64,000 nt of DNA from assembly GCF_004771275.1 (NCBI RefSeq), contig NZ_RQEV01000012.1, positions 186,001 to 250,000 on the forward strand. Reading direction: 5' to 3'. Each line of letters opens with the position of its first letter. The first letter of the stretch is position 1. Below the pieces are notes generated by a model. It saw nothing but the letters and a program-made list of their open reading frames with translations, was not told where the DNA came from and made no database searches. Source of the stretch: Leptospira fluminis. Its GTDB lineage: Bacteria > Spirochaetota > Leptospiria > Leptospirales > Leptospiraceae. Positions 39,327-48,264 of this stretch are shown piece by piece. The position numbers were made by a program, and so were the translations under genes.

Positions 39327-39373
39327 CCGTTTTTTTAAGCCCGTAACGGCGCAAAACCCCCATTTTACTTGAA

Positions 39374-41092
39374 ATGGAGAGGGGGAAAAAGGAATTTCCC
39401 AAACTGTTATTCCGCATGAAAATCTCTAGAATCCAGTTTCTGTTTCTTGCTCTGGGTCTGGGGCTTGCCGCGTATTTTTTAAAGAATCTGATCGAATTTT
39501 ACGGTTCTTTTTTGCATTGGCCCGCGTATCTGAGTTTGGACGCGTCCCAATTGCGTGCGGAATCGGCTCTGATCCTCCGAGGAAAACTGCCGTATCTGGA
39601 TTTCTATTCGTTTAATCTACCGGGGACGCATTGGACCAATCTGATTCTGATGGCGGGGTTCGGAAGCGGAGATTTCGGGATCCGTTTTTCGGAATTGGTT
39701 TGGATGCTCATTTGCGACTCTCTTCTGGTTTTTTATTTGTACCGGAATTTCGGGACCTTCTCCGCTTTTGTCGGCGGCCTTCTCTTTTTGACCCTTCCGG
39801 AAGAAGCGGCTCCCTACGGAAGTTTTCAGAGAGAAACGATCTTTCTCCTCCCTCTTTTGGTTTTTTGGAACCTACTGTCTTTCCGTTCGGAATCGGAAAC
39901 GGGAGCAGACCCGCGAAGGGCTCGATTGTTTCGTTTCGCTCCGATTTACTCCGCTTTGTTCGTATTTTCCGTATTGATCAAACCCTTCTTCGGTTTATTT
40001 TTCGGGTTCGCTTTTTTGGAGGAGGCATTCCGGATTTGGAAAGAATCCGAACCGCAGGAGCGGTCAGTTTTTTTCCGTTTGAAAAAGGACGAAATCCGAT
40101 CCTTGCTCTTTTGCGTTCTTACGGGCTTCGGGGTTTTTTTGTTTTTATTTTGGCCTGCTTTCGTTTCCGGAAAACCTCGAGCGGTGTTCGAAGCGTTGTA
40201 TTGGAACGTACAATCCCACAACCGTTGGTGGGTCCTTCCTTCCTGGAAGTCCGCGATTTCTTCTTTGGTTTCCTTTTCTCCCTCGGAATTTTTTCTTCCT
40301 CTTAGCAATGCCAGGGAAAAGAAACTCGGAGGTTATTTCGTACTCGTACTTCTGGCGTTCGTTCTTACGAAGAAATACAAAGAAGTTCCTTTTTCGATCT
40401 CTTTCCTTGCTGCCGGAATTCTTTCCTACTGGATCCAAAGAAGGGGATTTCACTATTATCTCATTCCTGCCTGGACGATCCTGCAAGTGATGGCCGCGAT
40501 TTTGATCGGCTTCGGAGCGGAGACGACTGCCCGACACCTTAAGATGGAAAGTAGGGATAAGCCGTTATCCACTCACGTATGGATCCTGCTTTTTCTCGCA
40601 TTGTTGTACGCGTCCTTTCGTAGACAAGAGATCGCATTGGGAATGTACCGAGGAAACGGTTTGGTCGGGCCGAGATTGGCACAAGGATGGCAACCGTTTC
40701 GGCTTTACGAGGAATTGGATCGGATCGTACCCGAGCTGCGAAAAACCCGAGGAAGAATTTCCTACCTTTGTTTGGATAGTGCCACCTTCTCTCTTGCCGC
40801 TGTGCTTCGATACGACTTGGAGTTCGACTCCTTCTTTACCTTGGATTATGGTCTCTGGAGCGGAACTCCCGAACAGGAATTTTTAAGAAAGCGCCTGGTA
40901 TCGGAATGGGATCGAAGCCCGTTCGATCTCATCGTGGTTTCCAACGATCCGATCCAATGGAAAGAGGGAGAAAAAAAAGGGAGATGGTCCTACTTAAAGG
41001 AACGGCTGGAAAAGGAATACGATTCCGTGTCCTCTTTCGAGGACGTAACCGGTTCCCATTTCGAGATCTTTCGGAGAAAAAAGTCGATCTAA
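39374..41092 (+). CDS. Multi-pass membrane protein, GT39-like GT-C glycosyltransferase candidate
   Basis: A 572-residue protein with about ten hydrophobic helices and a soluble C-terminal domain of about 150 residues. The first periplasmic loop has LSLDASQLRAESALILRGKLPYLDF, given here only in outline: an Asp near residue 53 and Glu near residue 60, then G-K-L-P-Y-L-D-F. That loop layout is typical of GT39/PMT-type sugar transferases that use polyprenyl-phosphate donors. The ATG at 39416 is a possible alternative start, as neither has a clear ribosome-binding site. Its stop overlaps the next gene, on the other strand, by four bases. Substrate unknown. Confidence 0.6.
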   Translation: MERGKKEFPKLLFRMKISRIQFLFLALGLGLAAYFLKNLIEFYGSFLHWPAYLSLDASQLRAESALILRGKLPYLDFYSFNLPGTHWTNLILMAGFGSGDFGIRFSELVWMLICDSLLVFYLYRNFGTFSAFVGGLLFLTLPEEAAPYGSFQRETIFLLPLLVFWNLLSFRSESETGADPRRARLFRFAPIYSALFVFSVLIKPFFGLFFGFAFLEEAFRIWKESEPQERSVFFRLKKDEIRSLLFCVLTGFGVFLFLFWPAFVSGKPRAVFEALYWNVQSHNRWWVLPSWKSAISSLVSFSPSEFFLPLSNAREKKLGGYFVLVLLAFVLTKKYKEVPFSISFLAAGILSYWIQRRGFHYYLIPAWTILQVMAAILIGFGAETTARHLKMESRDKPLSTHVWILLFLALLYASFRRQEIALGMYRGNGLVGPRLAQGWQPFRLYEELDRIVPELRKTRGRISYLCLDSATFSLAAVLRYDLEFDSFFTLDYGLWSGTPEQEFLRKRLVSEWDRSPFDLIVVSNDPIQWKEGEKKGRWSYLKERLEKEYDSVSSFEDVTGSHFEIFRRKKSI

Positions 41093-41646
41093 AGCGCTTT
41101 TCCGATCAATTTCTCGAACGGAATCGGACCGAAGTCCCTGGAATCCAGGCAGTCGTCCCTGTTGTCGCAGAGTAAGAAGAAATTCCTATCTTCCACTAGT
41201 ACGGAACCGAAATTGTCCCGGTTGGAATGGGAAGAGGGAAAAGGGTTCCTAGAATCGGAATGAGAGATCTTGTAGGGTAGATTTCCTTCCGTTTCGGGAA
41301 TATTATTTCGATATAATATTTTCTCCCTCATGGAAATCGTATCTCCCGGTTTGCCTACGATCCGGGCCATGACAACGTTTCCCGGTTGGGAAGGATGCTC
41401 CGCCAGAACCACGTCCCCCAGGAATAGGGAAGCAGGTCGGATCCAGCGTAGTACATAAATCCGTTTTCCTTTCGGCATCGCCGGATTCATCTCGGAGGTT
41501 TCCGGAGAATACGGAAATAGGATCCAGGAACGGACCAGGAGCGCGATCGCTACTCCCAACCCGAGCGAAATTCCGAAGAGCTTAGCGAATCTCTTTTTGT
41601 CGAATTTCTTTTCCTTTTCGCCGAAACCTTTGTGAGCCGTAAACAT
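41089..41646 (-). CDS. Signal peptidase I-like protein lacking the Ser/Lys catalytic dyad
   Basis: About 185 residues from the ATG at 41646. One helix at about residues 23-38 is followed by the periplasmic S26-type fold. The later signature boxes are present: [20 protein letters not shown] and the C-D-N-R-x4-D-S-R-D-F-G box. In the nucleophile box, where the family has S-M-x-P, this protein has E52-M53-N-P. In the lysine box, where the family has K-R-V-x-G-x-P-G-D, it has A94-R-I-V-G-K-P-G-D. It is therefore probably inactive as a protease, or uses other residues. S51 is the only nearby Ser. The frame opens further upstream, to 41778, but the extra part has no helix. Confidence 0.75.
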   Translation of the reverse strand: MFTAHKGFGEKEKKFDKKRFAKLFGISLGLGVAIALLVRSWILFPYSPETSEMNPAMPKGKRIYVLRWIRPASLFLGDVVLAEHPSQPGNVVMARIVGKPGDTISMREKILYRNNIPETEGNLPYKISHSDSRNPFPSSHSNRDNFGSVLVEDRNFFLLCDNRDDCLDSRDFGPIPFEKLIGKAL

Positions 41647-41757
41647 CCTCCCTATCTTTCCTCCGCGGCCTTGTCGGTCAAAAGGAATTTCGACTTGTGG
41701 GAGAGTGTTGTGGGGAAGAGCATGGAAGGGATTCGAAGGAAAGAAAGGGAGACCAAG

Positions 41758-42318
41758 ATGGTAGATTTTGCCGGTCACGGAACCGTGCTTGAATATTTAG
41801 GAAAACGTCCCAAGATCCATGACAGCGTATTTTTAGCCCCCGGATCCCAGATCGTAGGGGACGTCACCATCGGAAAGGATTCTTCGATTTGGTTCCAGAC
41901 TCTGGTACGCGGGGATGTGAATTACATACGCATCGGAGAGAACGTGAATATCCAGGACATGACCGTCATCCACGTGGCCAGGGACGTATATCCGGTGGAA
42001 ATAGGAAACCACGTTTCGATCGGACACCGCGCCACCATTCACGGATGCATCTTGAAGGATTATTCTTTCGTAGGAATGGGTGCGACCTTAATGGACGGAG
42101 TGGAATTGGGGGAATACGCTTTCGTAGCGGCAGGTGCTTTGGTTACTCCCGGTAAAAAAATTCCGCCGGGCGCAATGGTCATGGGTTCTCCCGGGAAGAT
42201 CGTGAGGGACATTACCGATAAGGAACGGGAAATCATCATACGCACTACGGGAAATTACGTTAAGTACAAAACGAACTACATGAACGATCCGTTCTATTCC
42301 AGACCGAGCTACGAATGA
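41758..42318 (+). CDS. Gamma-carbonic anhydrase-like left-handed beta-helix protein
   Basis: A 186-residue hexapeptide-repeat protein of the gamma-carbonic anhydrase/YrdA group. It has the [12 protein letters not shown] start of the beta helix, [35 protein letters not shown] and GMGATLMDG. The metal-ligand histidines of the family are at [15 protein letters not shown]-terminal helix closes the fold. These proteins form trimers; many relatives have no measured anhydrase activity. The ATG at 41758 has AAAGGGAG upstream; in-frame codons further upstream overlap the divergent gene. It overlaps the next gene by four bases (ATGA). Confidence 0.85.
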   Translation: MVDFAGHGTVLEYLGKRPKIHDSVFLAPGSQIVGDVTIGKDSSIWFQTLVRGDVNYIRIGENVNIQDMTVIHVARDVYPVEIGNHVSIGHRATIHGCILKDYSFVGMGATLMDGVELGEYAFVAAGALVTPGKKIPPGAMVMGSPGKIVRDITDKEREIIIRTTGNYVKYKTNYMNDPFYSRPSYE

Positions 42319-43400
42319 TGGAAGAATCCGGAAAAAATCTTTCCGATCGCGGAGTGTATCTGAGGGGAACGGGAGTCATCGGTTGGCCGTTGGCCTCCCT
42401 TCTTCTGCTCTTGAAGTCCAGATTCGGAGGTTTTCGGGTCTTCGTGGAACCTTTCCGTCTCCAAAAGTCCGAAATTCCCCAACTACTGTCCTTATCGGAA
42501 AAGGGAGCGGAATTGGTGGACGACGGAGAAAACGGGGTTCGAGAATACTTTCCGCATTGGGTTTTCAAACAAGAAGCCTTGGATCGTTCTCAAGTTCTCT
42601 GCGATTCTTCTCCGCCCGGAATCGCGGAGAAACGGATCGGAGAATACGAAACTTCGGAATACGATCGGATCCGCCTATTCATCGCGCAGGGAAGCGAGCA
42701 CAAATTCGGTCCCCAGTTTCTATATCCGGAAAGCGCTCCTAGATCGGAGGCGGATCTTCCCAGATTTTTGCATGTTTCCACTTGCAATACTCATACGTTA
42801 GCCGGAATCCTTCGCCCTTTTTACGAGGAAAAGCCTTCGGAGCTTCTCTCCGTCCTGGAAGAGGCGGATTTTTTCGTGATCCGGAGAGACGCCGACATGG
42901 CAAAGAACGATCCTCACGTAACCGGACCTCTACTGGTTCTGCCCGAATCCGAATCGGGGACGCATCACGGAAGATTGTTAAACGAAGTTTACGAGCCCTT
43001 GGGATTCCGTTTAAAAATCAGCTCCTCTTCGATCACGATCAATTCTCCCTATATGCATTTGATACGTTTTCGGGTGAGACTGAAAAAGGAAATCGCCAGG
43101 GAAAAGATTTTGCAAAGGATAGCGACCGATCCTTTTTTATCCGTGACGGAGCTGATTTCCACGAATTCGATTTTTTCTTCCGGACGGGATAGGGGCTTGT
43201 ATGGTAGAATTTTTTCCCACGCGGTCTTTCCCACCAACGCCTTGGAAGTACAGGGTAAGGAAGTCCGAGGATATGCGGCGACTCCGGGAGACTCCAACGT
43301 TCACATCTCCACCTTGTATGCGGTATACAGAGGACTCGGGTTTGTCTGGGGTTCGGAAGTGGAAGCTTTTTTGTCTGCGATCGTTCTTCGATCCGTTTGA
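42315..43400 (+). CDS. Type II (archaeal-type) GAPDH-like dehydrogenase
   Basis: A 361-residue protein that begins with a Rossmann-type loop [10 protein letters not shown]. In the middle it has [12 protein letters not shown] with C157, then [20 protein letters not shown] and GTHHGR with H217-H218. These match, in order, the catalytic Cys motif (SCNTTGL), the RRAADP motif and the SHHGPDV His motif of archaeal type II GAPDH. The normal bacterial GAPDH is encoded at 38224, so this protein probably acts on a related phosphorylated aldehyde or works in another setting. Two ATG codons in tandem overlap the gamma-carbonic anhydrase stop. The call rests on motifs recalled from the family and is moderately sure. 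Confidence 0.6.
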   Translation: MMEESGKNLSDRGVYLRGTGVIGWPLASLLLLLKSRFGGFRVFVEPFRLQKSEIPQLLSLSEKGAELVDDGENGVREYFPHWVFKQEALDRSQVLCDSSPPGIAEKRIGEYETSEYDRIRLFIAQGSEHKFGPQFLYPESAPRSEADLPRFLHVSTCNTHTLAGILRPFYEEKPSELLSVLEEADFFVIRRDADMAKNDPHVTGPLLVLPESESGTHHGRLLNEVYEPLGFRLKISSSSITINSPYMHLIRFRVRLKKEIAREKILQRIATDPFLSVTELISTNSIFSSGRDRGLYGRIFSHAVFPTNALEVQGKEVRGYAATPGDSNVHISTLYAVYRGLGFVWGSEVEAFLSAIVLRSV

Positions 43401-43474
43401 GTTTGGGATTCGTTTTCGATACTAGGGCCGGATCCACCAGAATGACGGAAAAAATCAGGAATCCTCTCTTTTTT

Positions 43475-43514
43475 TATTGAAAATATTTGATATATTGAAA
43501 AACCTTTCTAATAT
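43475..43514 (+). promoter_or_regulatory. cysK promoter with direct repeats
   Basis: TTGATA at 43487-43492 and TAATAT at 43509-43514, 16 bases apart, form a likely -35/-10 pair in an AT-rich stretch 44 bases before the cysK start codon. Two exact copies of TATTGAAAA, at 43475-43483 and 43493-43501, lie 18 bases apart and flank the -35 element. They could be half-sites for a sulfur-responsive repressor. The regulator is unknown. Confidence 0.5.
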
Positions 43515-43557
43515 AGTAGCCAAGCAGAGAGCAATGTTTCAGAGGTAGGAAAAGGAA

Positions 43558-44487
43558 ATGAAAGCAAATAATATCCTAGAGACAATAGGAAATACTCCTC
43601 ATGTGAAGATCAATCGTCTCTTCGATTCCAAGCATAACGTTTATGTGAAATTAGAACGATCCAACCCTGGCGGTTCCATCAAGGATCGTATCGCTCTTTC
43701 CATGATCGAGGATGCGGAAAAAAGCGGTAAACTTACCAAAAATACAGTCATTATCGAGCCTACTTCCGGAAATACCGGAATCGGACTGGCTCTCGTAGCT
43801 GCCGTAAAAGGATATAGATTGGTTCTGGTCATGCCCGAGTCCATGAGTGTGGAAAGGCGCAGGATCATGGCCGCTTACGGCGCGGAATTCGACCTTACTC
43901 CCCGCGAAAAAGGGATGCCTGGTGCGATCGAAAGAGCGAAACAATTGGTATCCGAAAATCCGAATTCCTGGATGCCGCAACAGTTCGAAAACGAATCCAA
44001 TATCAAGATCCATGTGGAAACGACCGCGGCCGAGATCCTGAAGGATTTTCCGAACGGAGTCGACGCAGTGATCACCGGAGTCGGAACGGGAGGACACATT
44101 ACCGGAGTCGCGCAAGTGTTGAAGGCGAAGTTTCCGAAAACGAAAGTCTTTGCGGTCGAACCGGAAGCCTCTCCCGTCATTTCCGGAGGAAAACCCGGAC
44201 CTCACCCGATCCAAGGAATCGGCGCCGGATTCATTCCTAAGAACCTACACACGGACCTTCTAGACGGAGTCATTCAGGTCTCCAAAGACGAAGCTTTCGC
44301 CTTTGCTCTGCGTGCCGCTAGGGAAGAAGGAATCTTTTTGGGAGTTTCTTCCGGAGCCGCTCTCGCAGCGGTCGCTAAAAAACTCCCCGAGCTTCCGGAA
44401 GGAGCAACGATCCTTACTTTCAATTACGACACCGGGGAAAGATATCTTTCCATCGAAGGTTTGTTTCCCGTTCCTTCCAACGGTTAA
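43558..44487 (+). CDS. cysK: Cysteine synthase A (O-acetylserine sulfhydrylase)
   Basis: A 309-residue PLP enzyme that makes cysteine from O-acetylserine and sulfide. The PLP lysine is in [11 protein letters not shown], the substrate loop is [10 protein letters not shown], the phosphate-binding loop is [11 protein letters not shown], and GVSSGAA lies near the C-terminus. The length is normal. AAAGGAA precedes the ATG. It stands alone between a likely promoter and a pair of hairpins, so it is probably a single-gene transcript. Confidence 0.96.
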   Translation: MKANNILETIGNTPHVKINRLFDSKHNVYVKLERSNPGGSIKDRIALSMIEDAEKSGKLTKNTVIIEPTSGNTGIGLALVAAVKGYRLVLVMPESMSVERRRIMAAYGAEFDLTPREKGMPGAIERAKQLVSENPNSWMPQQFENESNIKIHVETTAAEILKDFPNGVDAVITGVGTGGHITGVAQVLKAKFPKTKVFAVEPEASPVISGGKPGPHPIQGIGAGFIPKNLHTDLLDGVIQVSKDEAFAFALRAAREEGIFLGVSSGAALAAVAKKLPELPEGATILTFNYDTGERYLSIEGLFPVPSNG

Positions 44488-44502
44488 CGAAGATCGATAC
44501 AC

Positions 44503-44524
44503 GCCGCTTTCTTCCGAAAGCGGC
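44503..44524 (+). terminator. First hairpin after cysK
   Basis: GCCGCTTTC at 44503-44511 and GAAAGCGGC at 44516-44524 form a perfect nine-base stem with a TTCC loop, 16 bases after the cysK stop codon. It lacks a following T-run and may protect the transcript end or act with the second hairpin. Confidence 0.6.
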
Positions 44525-44551
44525 TCGCCCTAAAAAAGTACCCTACAAAAT

Positions 44552-44574
44552 CCCGGCTTCCGCCGGGTTCTTTT
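44552..44574 (+). terminator. Intrinsic terminator after cysK
   Basis: CCCGGC at 44552-44557 and GCCGGG at 44562-44567 form a perfect six-base GC stem with a TTCC loop, followed by TTCTTTT. This is a standard intrinsic terminator shape and probably ends the cysK transcript. Confidence 0.75.
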
Positions 44575-44625
44575 CCGGAAATAGTTTTATATAAAATCGA
44601 TTCTTCTTTCCGTTTGATTTCCAAC

Positions 44626-44663
44626 CGACGGAAATATTAAAAAATTCTTGTGTAATTCCGTCG
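44626..44663. repeat. Inverted repeat upstream of the DUF2236 gene
   Basis: CGACGGAA at 44626-44633 and TTCCGTCG at 44656-44663 are exact inverted copies separated by 22 AT-rich bases, 65-102 bases before the start codon at 44728. The spacing suits a regulator that binds two half-sites. No regulator can be named. Confidence 0.4.
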
Positions 44664-44727
44664 TCTTTTCCCATTTGATTCCAGAACTCTTTCGCTTAGT
44701 AAGAGAATACATTCGGGATTAATAACC

Positions 44728-45576
44728 ATGTTCGATCGTTTTCGCGTTTTAAGAGAAATTTCGGAATTGGATCCGGAAAAGGACTGTCACAAGATCGCTT
44801 TTCTTTCCGGTAGTTACGATTTCCCGCAAGACGTGGAGATCTCCTTGGGTCTGGCTTTCTTTCGCACGTATGCGATTCCTTCTATCGCCAAGATCCTGGA
44901 CGCCACAAAGCAGTTCGAAAATTTCGGGCAGAAGAGATACGACGATACCACTCTGATCCTAGGGGAATTTCTGGAAAACGGGTTGGATAGCGAAAATGGA
45001 AAACGCGCCATCGACAGATTGAACGAGATTCATAAACGATACGGAATCAAGAACGAGGATTTTCTCTATACCCTTACTACGTTCATTTTCGAACCAGCTC
45101 GCTGGAATGATCGCTTCGGTTGGAGAAAATCTTCCCCTAAGGAAAAGCTCGCGAATTTCCATCTATGGAGACGGATCGGAGAAAGAATGAACATCAAGAA
45201 TCTTCCCCGTACGTATGAGGAAATGGAAGAGTTCAATCGGAATTTCGAAAAGAAAAGTTTCCAAAAGACTCCGGAGGGAATGCGATTGGGTGCGGCTACT
45301 ATTCGTATCGCTGTGGGAAGGCTTCCGAATCTTCCCGGAGTCCATTATTTGGTTTCCCAAGCGTTGTCTTCCCTGATGGATCCTCCTCTGCGCGCCTCGA
45401 TGGGGTTTTCCGATCCAAATCCTTTCTTCCAATTTCTTACGATAGCGATTTTTAAGATACGGGCGTTTTTACTTAAGTTTATGTGGCCTCCGCGAAAGAA
45501 ACCTTTCTATGTGACCAAGAGAAAGAACCCGAGTTATCCGAACGGATATTTGATTGAAAACCTGGGTCCGAAGTAA
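44728..45576 (+). CDS. DUF2236 (MpaB / rubber-oxygenase-like) protein
   Basis: A 282-residue mainly helical protein. It has R..DDTTLILGEFLENG, then the RLNEIHKRYGI and NEDFLYTLTTF segments, FEPARWNDRFGWR, and FHLWRRIGERMNI. This order is the signature of the DUF2236 family, whose best-studied members are heme-dependent oxygenases such as latex-clearing protein and the fungal MpaB group. The His in IHKRY and the RWN segment are conserved family positions. No signal peptide is present, so it is probably cytoplasmic or membrane-associated. The substrate is unknown. It has its own upstream inverted repeat and stands alone. Confidence 0.7.
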   Translation: MFDRFRVLREISELDPEKDCHKIAFLSGSYDFPQDVEISLGLAFFRTYAIPSIAKILDATKQFENFGQKRYDDTTLILGEFLENGLDSENGKRAIDRLNEIHKRYGIKNEDFLYTLTTFIFEPARWNDRFGWRKSSPKEKLANFHLWRRIGERMNIKNLPRTYEEMEEFNRNFEKKSFQKTPEGMRLGAATIRIAVGRLPNLPGVHYLVSQALSSLMDPPLRASMGFSDPNPFFQFLTIAIFKIRAFLLKFMWPPRKKPFYVTKRKNPSYPNGYLIENLGPK

Positions 45577-45618
45577 ATAGTACAAGCGGGCCGGAGGTTT
45601 TCCGACTCATTCCTTTAG

Positions 45619-47463
45619 ATGACCAAACTTCTAATAGTCGAATCTCCCGCCAAGGCTAGAACCTTATCTTCCTATCTCGGATCCGATTTTATCGTGCTCG
45701 CTACCTTCGGGCATCTAGTGGACCTCCCTCAAGATCGACTTGGGATCGATCTCGGCTCGGACTTTCTTCCGGAATACGAGCTTTTACCCGGAAAGAAAAA
45801 GGTACTGGCTCCGATTCTGAAAGCGGCGAAACAAGCGGAGCGCATCTTCATCGGAACGGATCCGGACCGGGAAGGGGAATTTATCGGTTCGGTGTTATGG
45901 GAAAGGATCGGTAAAAAATCCGCACTTAGCCGGGTTCGATTCCGGGAAATCAGCAAGAGTGCCGTATTATCCGCATTAGGTAAACCTACGGATCTGGACT
46001 TGGATCTGGTGGAATCCCAAGTGGCGCGCCGGATTTTAGATCGTCTGATCGGATATAGAATCAGCCCGTTTTTATGGAAAGCCTATACTTCCGGAACTTC
46101 GGCAGGAAGGGTACAGTCCGTAGCCTTGAAATGGATCTGTGAGAAGGAAGAGGAGATCCGCTCCTTCGTTCCTGAGGATTCTTGGGAAGTCCATTCTAAG
46201 GTCCACTTCGGAAAGGAAAAGGACGAATTCGTTCTGTTCCGAAGGAAAGAAGGCGCATTTCCCGAGGAAGGCCCTGCGGTTTCTCTGGCAACCTACCTTT
46301 CCGAGTCCGGGGCTAGGTTGAAAGTCATCGAGAGAAAGGAGAAAAAAGGAGAAACATATCCTCCTCCTCCGTACACGACCGCAAGTTTGCAACAGGACGC
46401 TTTCCGAATGTACAAATTTCCGGCCGCCAAGACGTTAAAGCTCGCGCAGATCCTGTACGAAGGAGTGGATTTGGGAAGGGGAAAACGACAGGGATTAATC
46501 ACGTACATGCGGACGGATTCGGTGCGCATTTCGACGAATGCCAAAATCGGACTGAGAAATCAAGCGGCCCTTTCCTACGGAAAAGAATCCGTGGCGGAGG
46601 AAGCGGATTCCCATCGCAAATCCAGAGGAAAGGCAAAGGCCCAAGATGCTCACGAGGCGATTCGTCCTGTGGATCCTTCCCTGACTTCTGAGCAGATCTT
46701 TTTTCTTTCGGACAAGGCCTTGGGTAAGGACGCGAAAAAACTCTACGAACTGATTTGGAAGCGTGCTATCGCGTCGCAGATGAAGCCGGAAAGATGGAAT
46801 CAGCTTCGATTCTCGGCGGAGGCGGGCGGAGAAATTTGGCAGGCGGAAACCAAGCGGACCGAGTTTCCCGGTTATAGGGTCGTATACGGAGGAAGAGAGG
46901 AAAAAAAACCGGAATGGAAGGTCGGTGAATTCCTCCTTCCGGCAGCCTGGAAGGTGGAAAAAAAGACTACGGAACCTCCTCCTAGATATACTGAAGCCAC
47001 GCTCGTGGGTAGATTGGAAAAGGAAGGGATCGGAAGGCCTTCCACGTTCGCAAATATATTAGAAACTCTTTATAAACGAAAATATACGATCGCGGATAAG
47101 GTCGGCATCCTTTCTACGAGTCTGGGAGAGAGGGTAAATTCCATTTTGCAGGAAGTCTTTCCCGACTTATTCCGCGAAGGATTCACTTCCGAAATGGAGT
47201 CCGAGCTGGATCGGATCGCGGAAGGATCGGTTTCCCGCTCCGAGGTGTTGAAGCGTTTTTATTCCAAGCTGGAATCCACACTCAAACGGACGGACTCTAA
47301 ATCCGTCTCCAAGGATCGGAAAACCGTTCCGAAACCGGTCCTAGGCTACGGAACTTGTCCGGTATGCGGAAAGGGAGTCAGGGTGAGAAAAAGATCCTCC
47401 AAAAAAAAGGAATACTATGTGTGTTCCCGTTTTCCGGAATGCGACTATGCGGAATATCTGTAA
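45619..47463 (+). CDS. topA: DNA topoisomerase I
   Basis: A 614-residue type IA topoisomerase that relaxes negative supercoils. The Toprim domain begins LLIVESPAKARTL and has TDPDREGE. The strand-binding region has TSGTSAGRVQSVAL. The catalytic Tyr is in GLITYMRTDSVRIS, and AHEAIRP and EGIGRPSTFA follow. Only one C-terminal zinc finger is present (CPVCG and CSRFPECDY), so the protein is much shorter than the E. coli enzyme with its three fingers and extra domains. It converges with the ABC gene, three bases away. Confidence 0.95.
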   Translation: MTKLLIVESPAKARTLSSYLGSDFIVLATFGHLVDLPQDRLGIDLGSDFLPEYELLPGKKKVLAPILKAAKQAERIFIGTDPDREGEFIGSVLWERIGKKSALSRVRFREISKSAVLSALGKPTDLDLDLVESQVARRILDRLIGYRISPFLWKAYTSGTSAGRVQSVALKWICEKEEEIRSFVPEDSWEVHSKVHFGKEKDEFVLFRRKEGAFPEEGPAVSLATYLSESGARLKVIERKEKKGETYPPPPYTTASLQQDAFRMYKFPAAKTLKLAQILYEGVDLGRGKRQGLITYMRTDSVRISTNAKIGLRNQAALSYGKESVAEEADSHRKSRGKAKAQDAHEAIRPVDPSLTSEQIFFLSDKALGKDAKKLYELIWKRAIASQMKPERWNQLRFSAEAGGEIWQAETKRTEFPGYRVVYGGREEKKPEWKVGEFLLPAAWKVEKKTTEPPPRYTEATLVGRLEKEGIGRPSTFANILETLYKRKYTIADKVGILSTSLGERVNSILQEVFPDLFREGFTSEMESELDRIAEGSVSRSEVLKRFYSKLESTLKRTDSKSVSKDRKTVPKPVLGYGTCPVCGKGVRVRKRSSKKKEYYVCSRFPECDYAEYL

Positions 47464-47466
47464 GTC

Positions 47467-48264
47467 CTAGAGCCGTTCCGTGATCGTCACCCAGGAACCG
47501 TTACGATTTTCCGAAATGACTTTGCGATCGTACAGGTTTGTGAGTCTTTCGGAAGTGAAAACGGTTTCGATCCGGCCGGAATACAGGAACTTACCCGATT
47601 TTAAGATTGCGGCGTGTTCGTAAAACGGAGGGATCTCGTCCAAACGATGGGTGATGTAGACGGATGTGAAATTTCGTTTTCTTTTGTACGAAATCAAAAA
47701 TTCGATGAACTCCTCTCTTGCGGTTAGGTCCAAACCGGAGCAGGGCTCGTCCAAAATTACGAAGTCGGGAGAGGTGGACATCGCGCGCAGGAAAAGGACT
47801 TTCTTCTTTTCTCCGGAAGAGAGAGTTCGAAACAATTGGTTCCTTTTGGCGCCCATTCCGTTTTCCTCCAAAATCCGATCCGCCTCTTTTTCTTCCCAGG
47901 CGCTCGGATCCCGGTAATAGCCGATCGTATGGAAAAAACCGGTAAGGAGCACGTCGAAGACGGTGAGGCTTCTTTGGAGAGCGCTTTCCTGCTGGGAGGA
48001 ATCCAGAACGCCGATCCGGGTACGGAGCTCCTGCAAGGGAACGTCTCCGAACGCTTTTCCGAACAGTTCGATTTTTCCCTCGGTGGGCCATTCCGTTCCG
48101 TAGATCAGATTGACCAAGGTGGTCTTTCCGGCTCCGTTTCTACCTAAAAGAGCCCAGTGTTCGTGCGCGTCGATTTCCAGATCGATGCCGTCCAAGATCG
48201 GATTTCCGGATCGAAGAAAACGAATCCCGCTCAGAGTCAGCAAAGAGGATTCAATTTTCTTCAT
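47467..48264 (-). CDS. ABC transporter ATP-binding protein
   Basis: A 265-residue ABC ATPase from the ATG at 48264. Walker A is LLGRNGAGKTTL, the Q-loop is in VLDSSQQES, the signature is LSSGEKKKV, Walker B is FVILDEPCSGLD, and the switch His is in YITHRLDE. The sequence resembles the ModF/YlmA-like group of stand-alone ABC ATPases. No permease or binding-protein gene is next to it, so the partner is unknown. The frame is open further upstream, but the ATG at 48264 gives a normal start and reduces the overlap with the HDOD gene to 14 bases. Confidence 0.85.
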   Translation of the reverse strand: MKKIESSLLTLSGIRFLRSGNPILDGIDLEIDAHEHWALLGRNGAGKTTLVNLIYGTEWPTEGKIELFGKAFGDVPLQELRTRIGVLDSSQQESALQRSLTVFDVLLTGFFHTIGYYRDPSAWEEKEADRILEENGMGAKRNQLFRTLSSGEKKKVLFLRAMSTSPDFVILDEPCSGLDLTAREEFIEFLISYKRKRNFTSVYITHRLDEIPPFYEHAAILKSGKFLYSGRIETVFTSERLTNLYDRKVISENRNGSWVTITERL

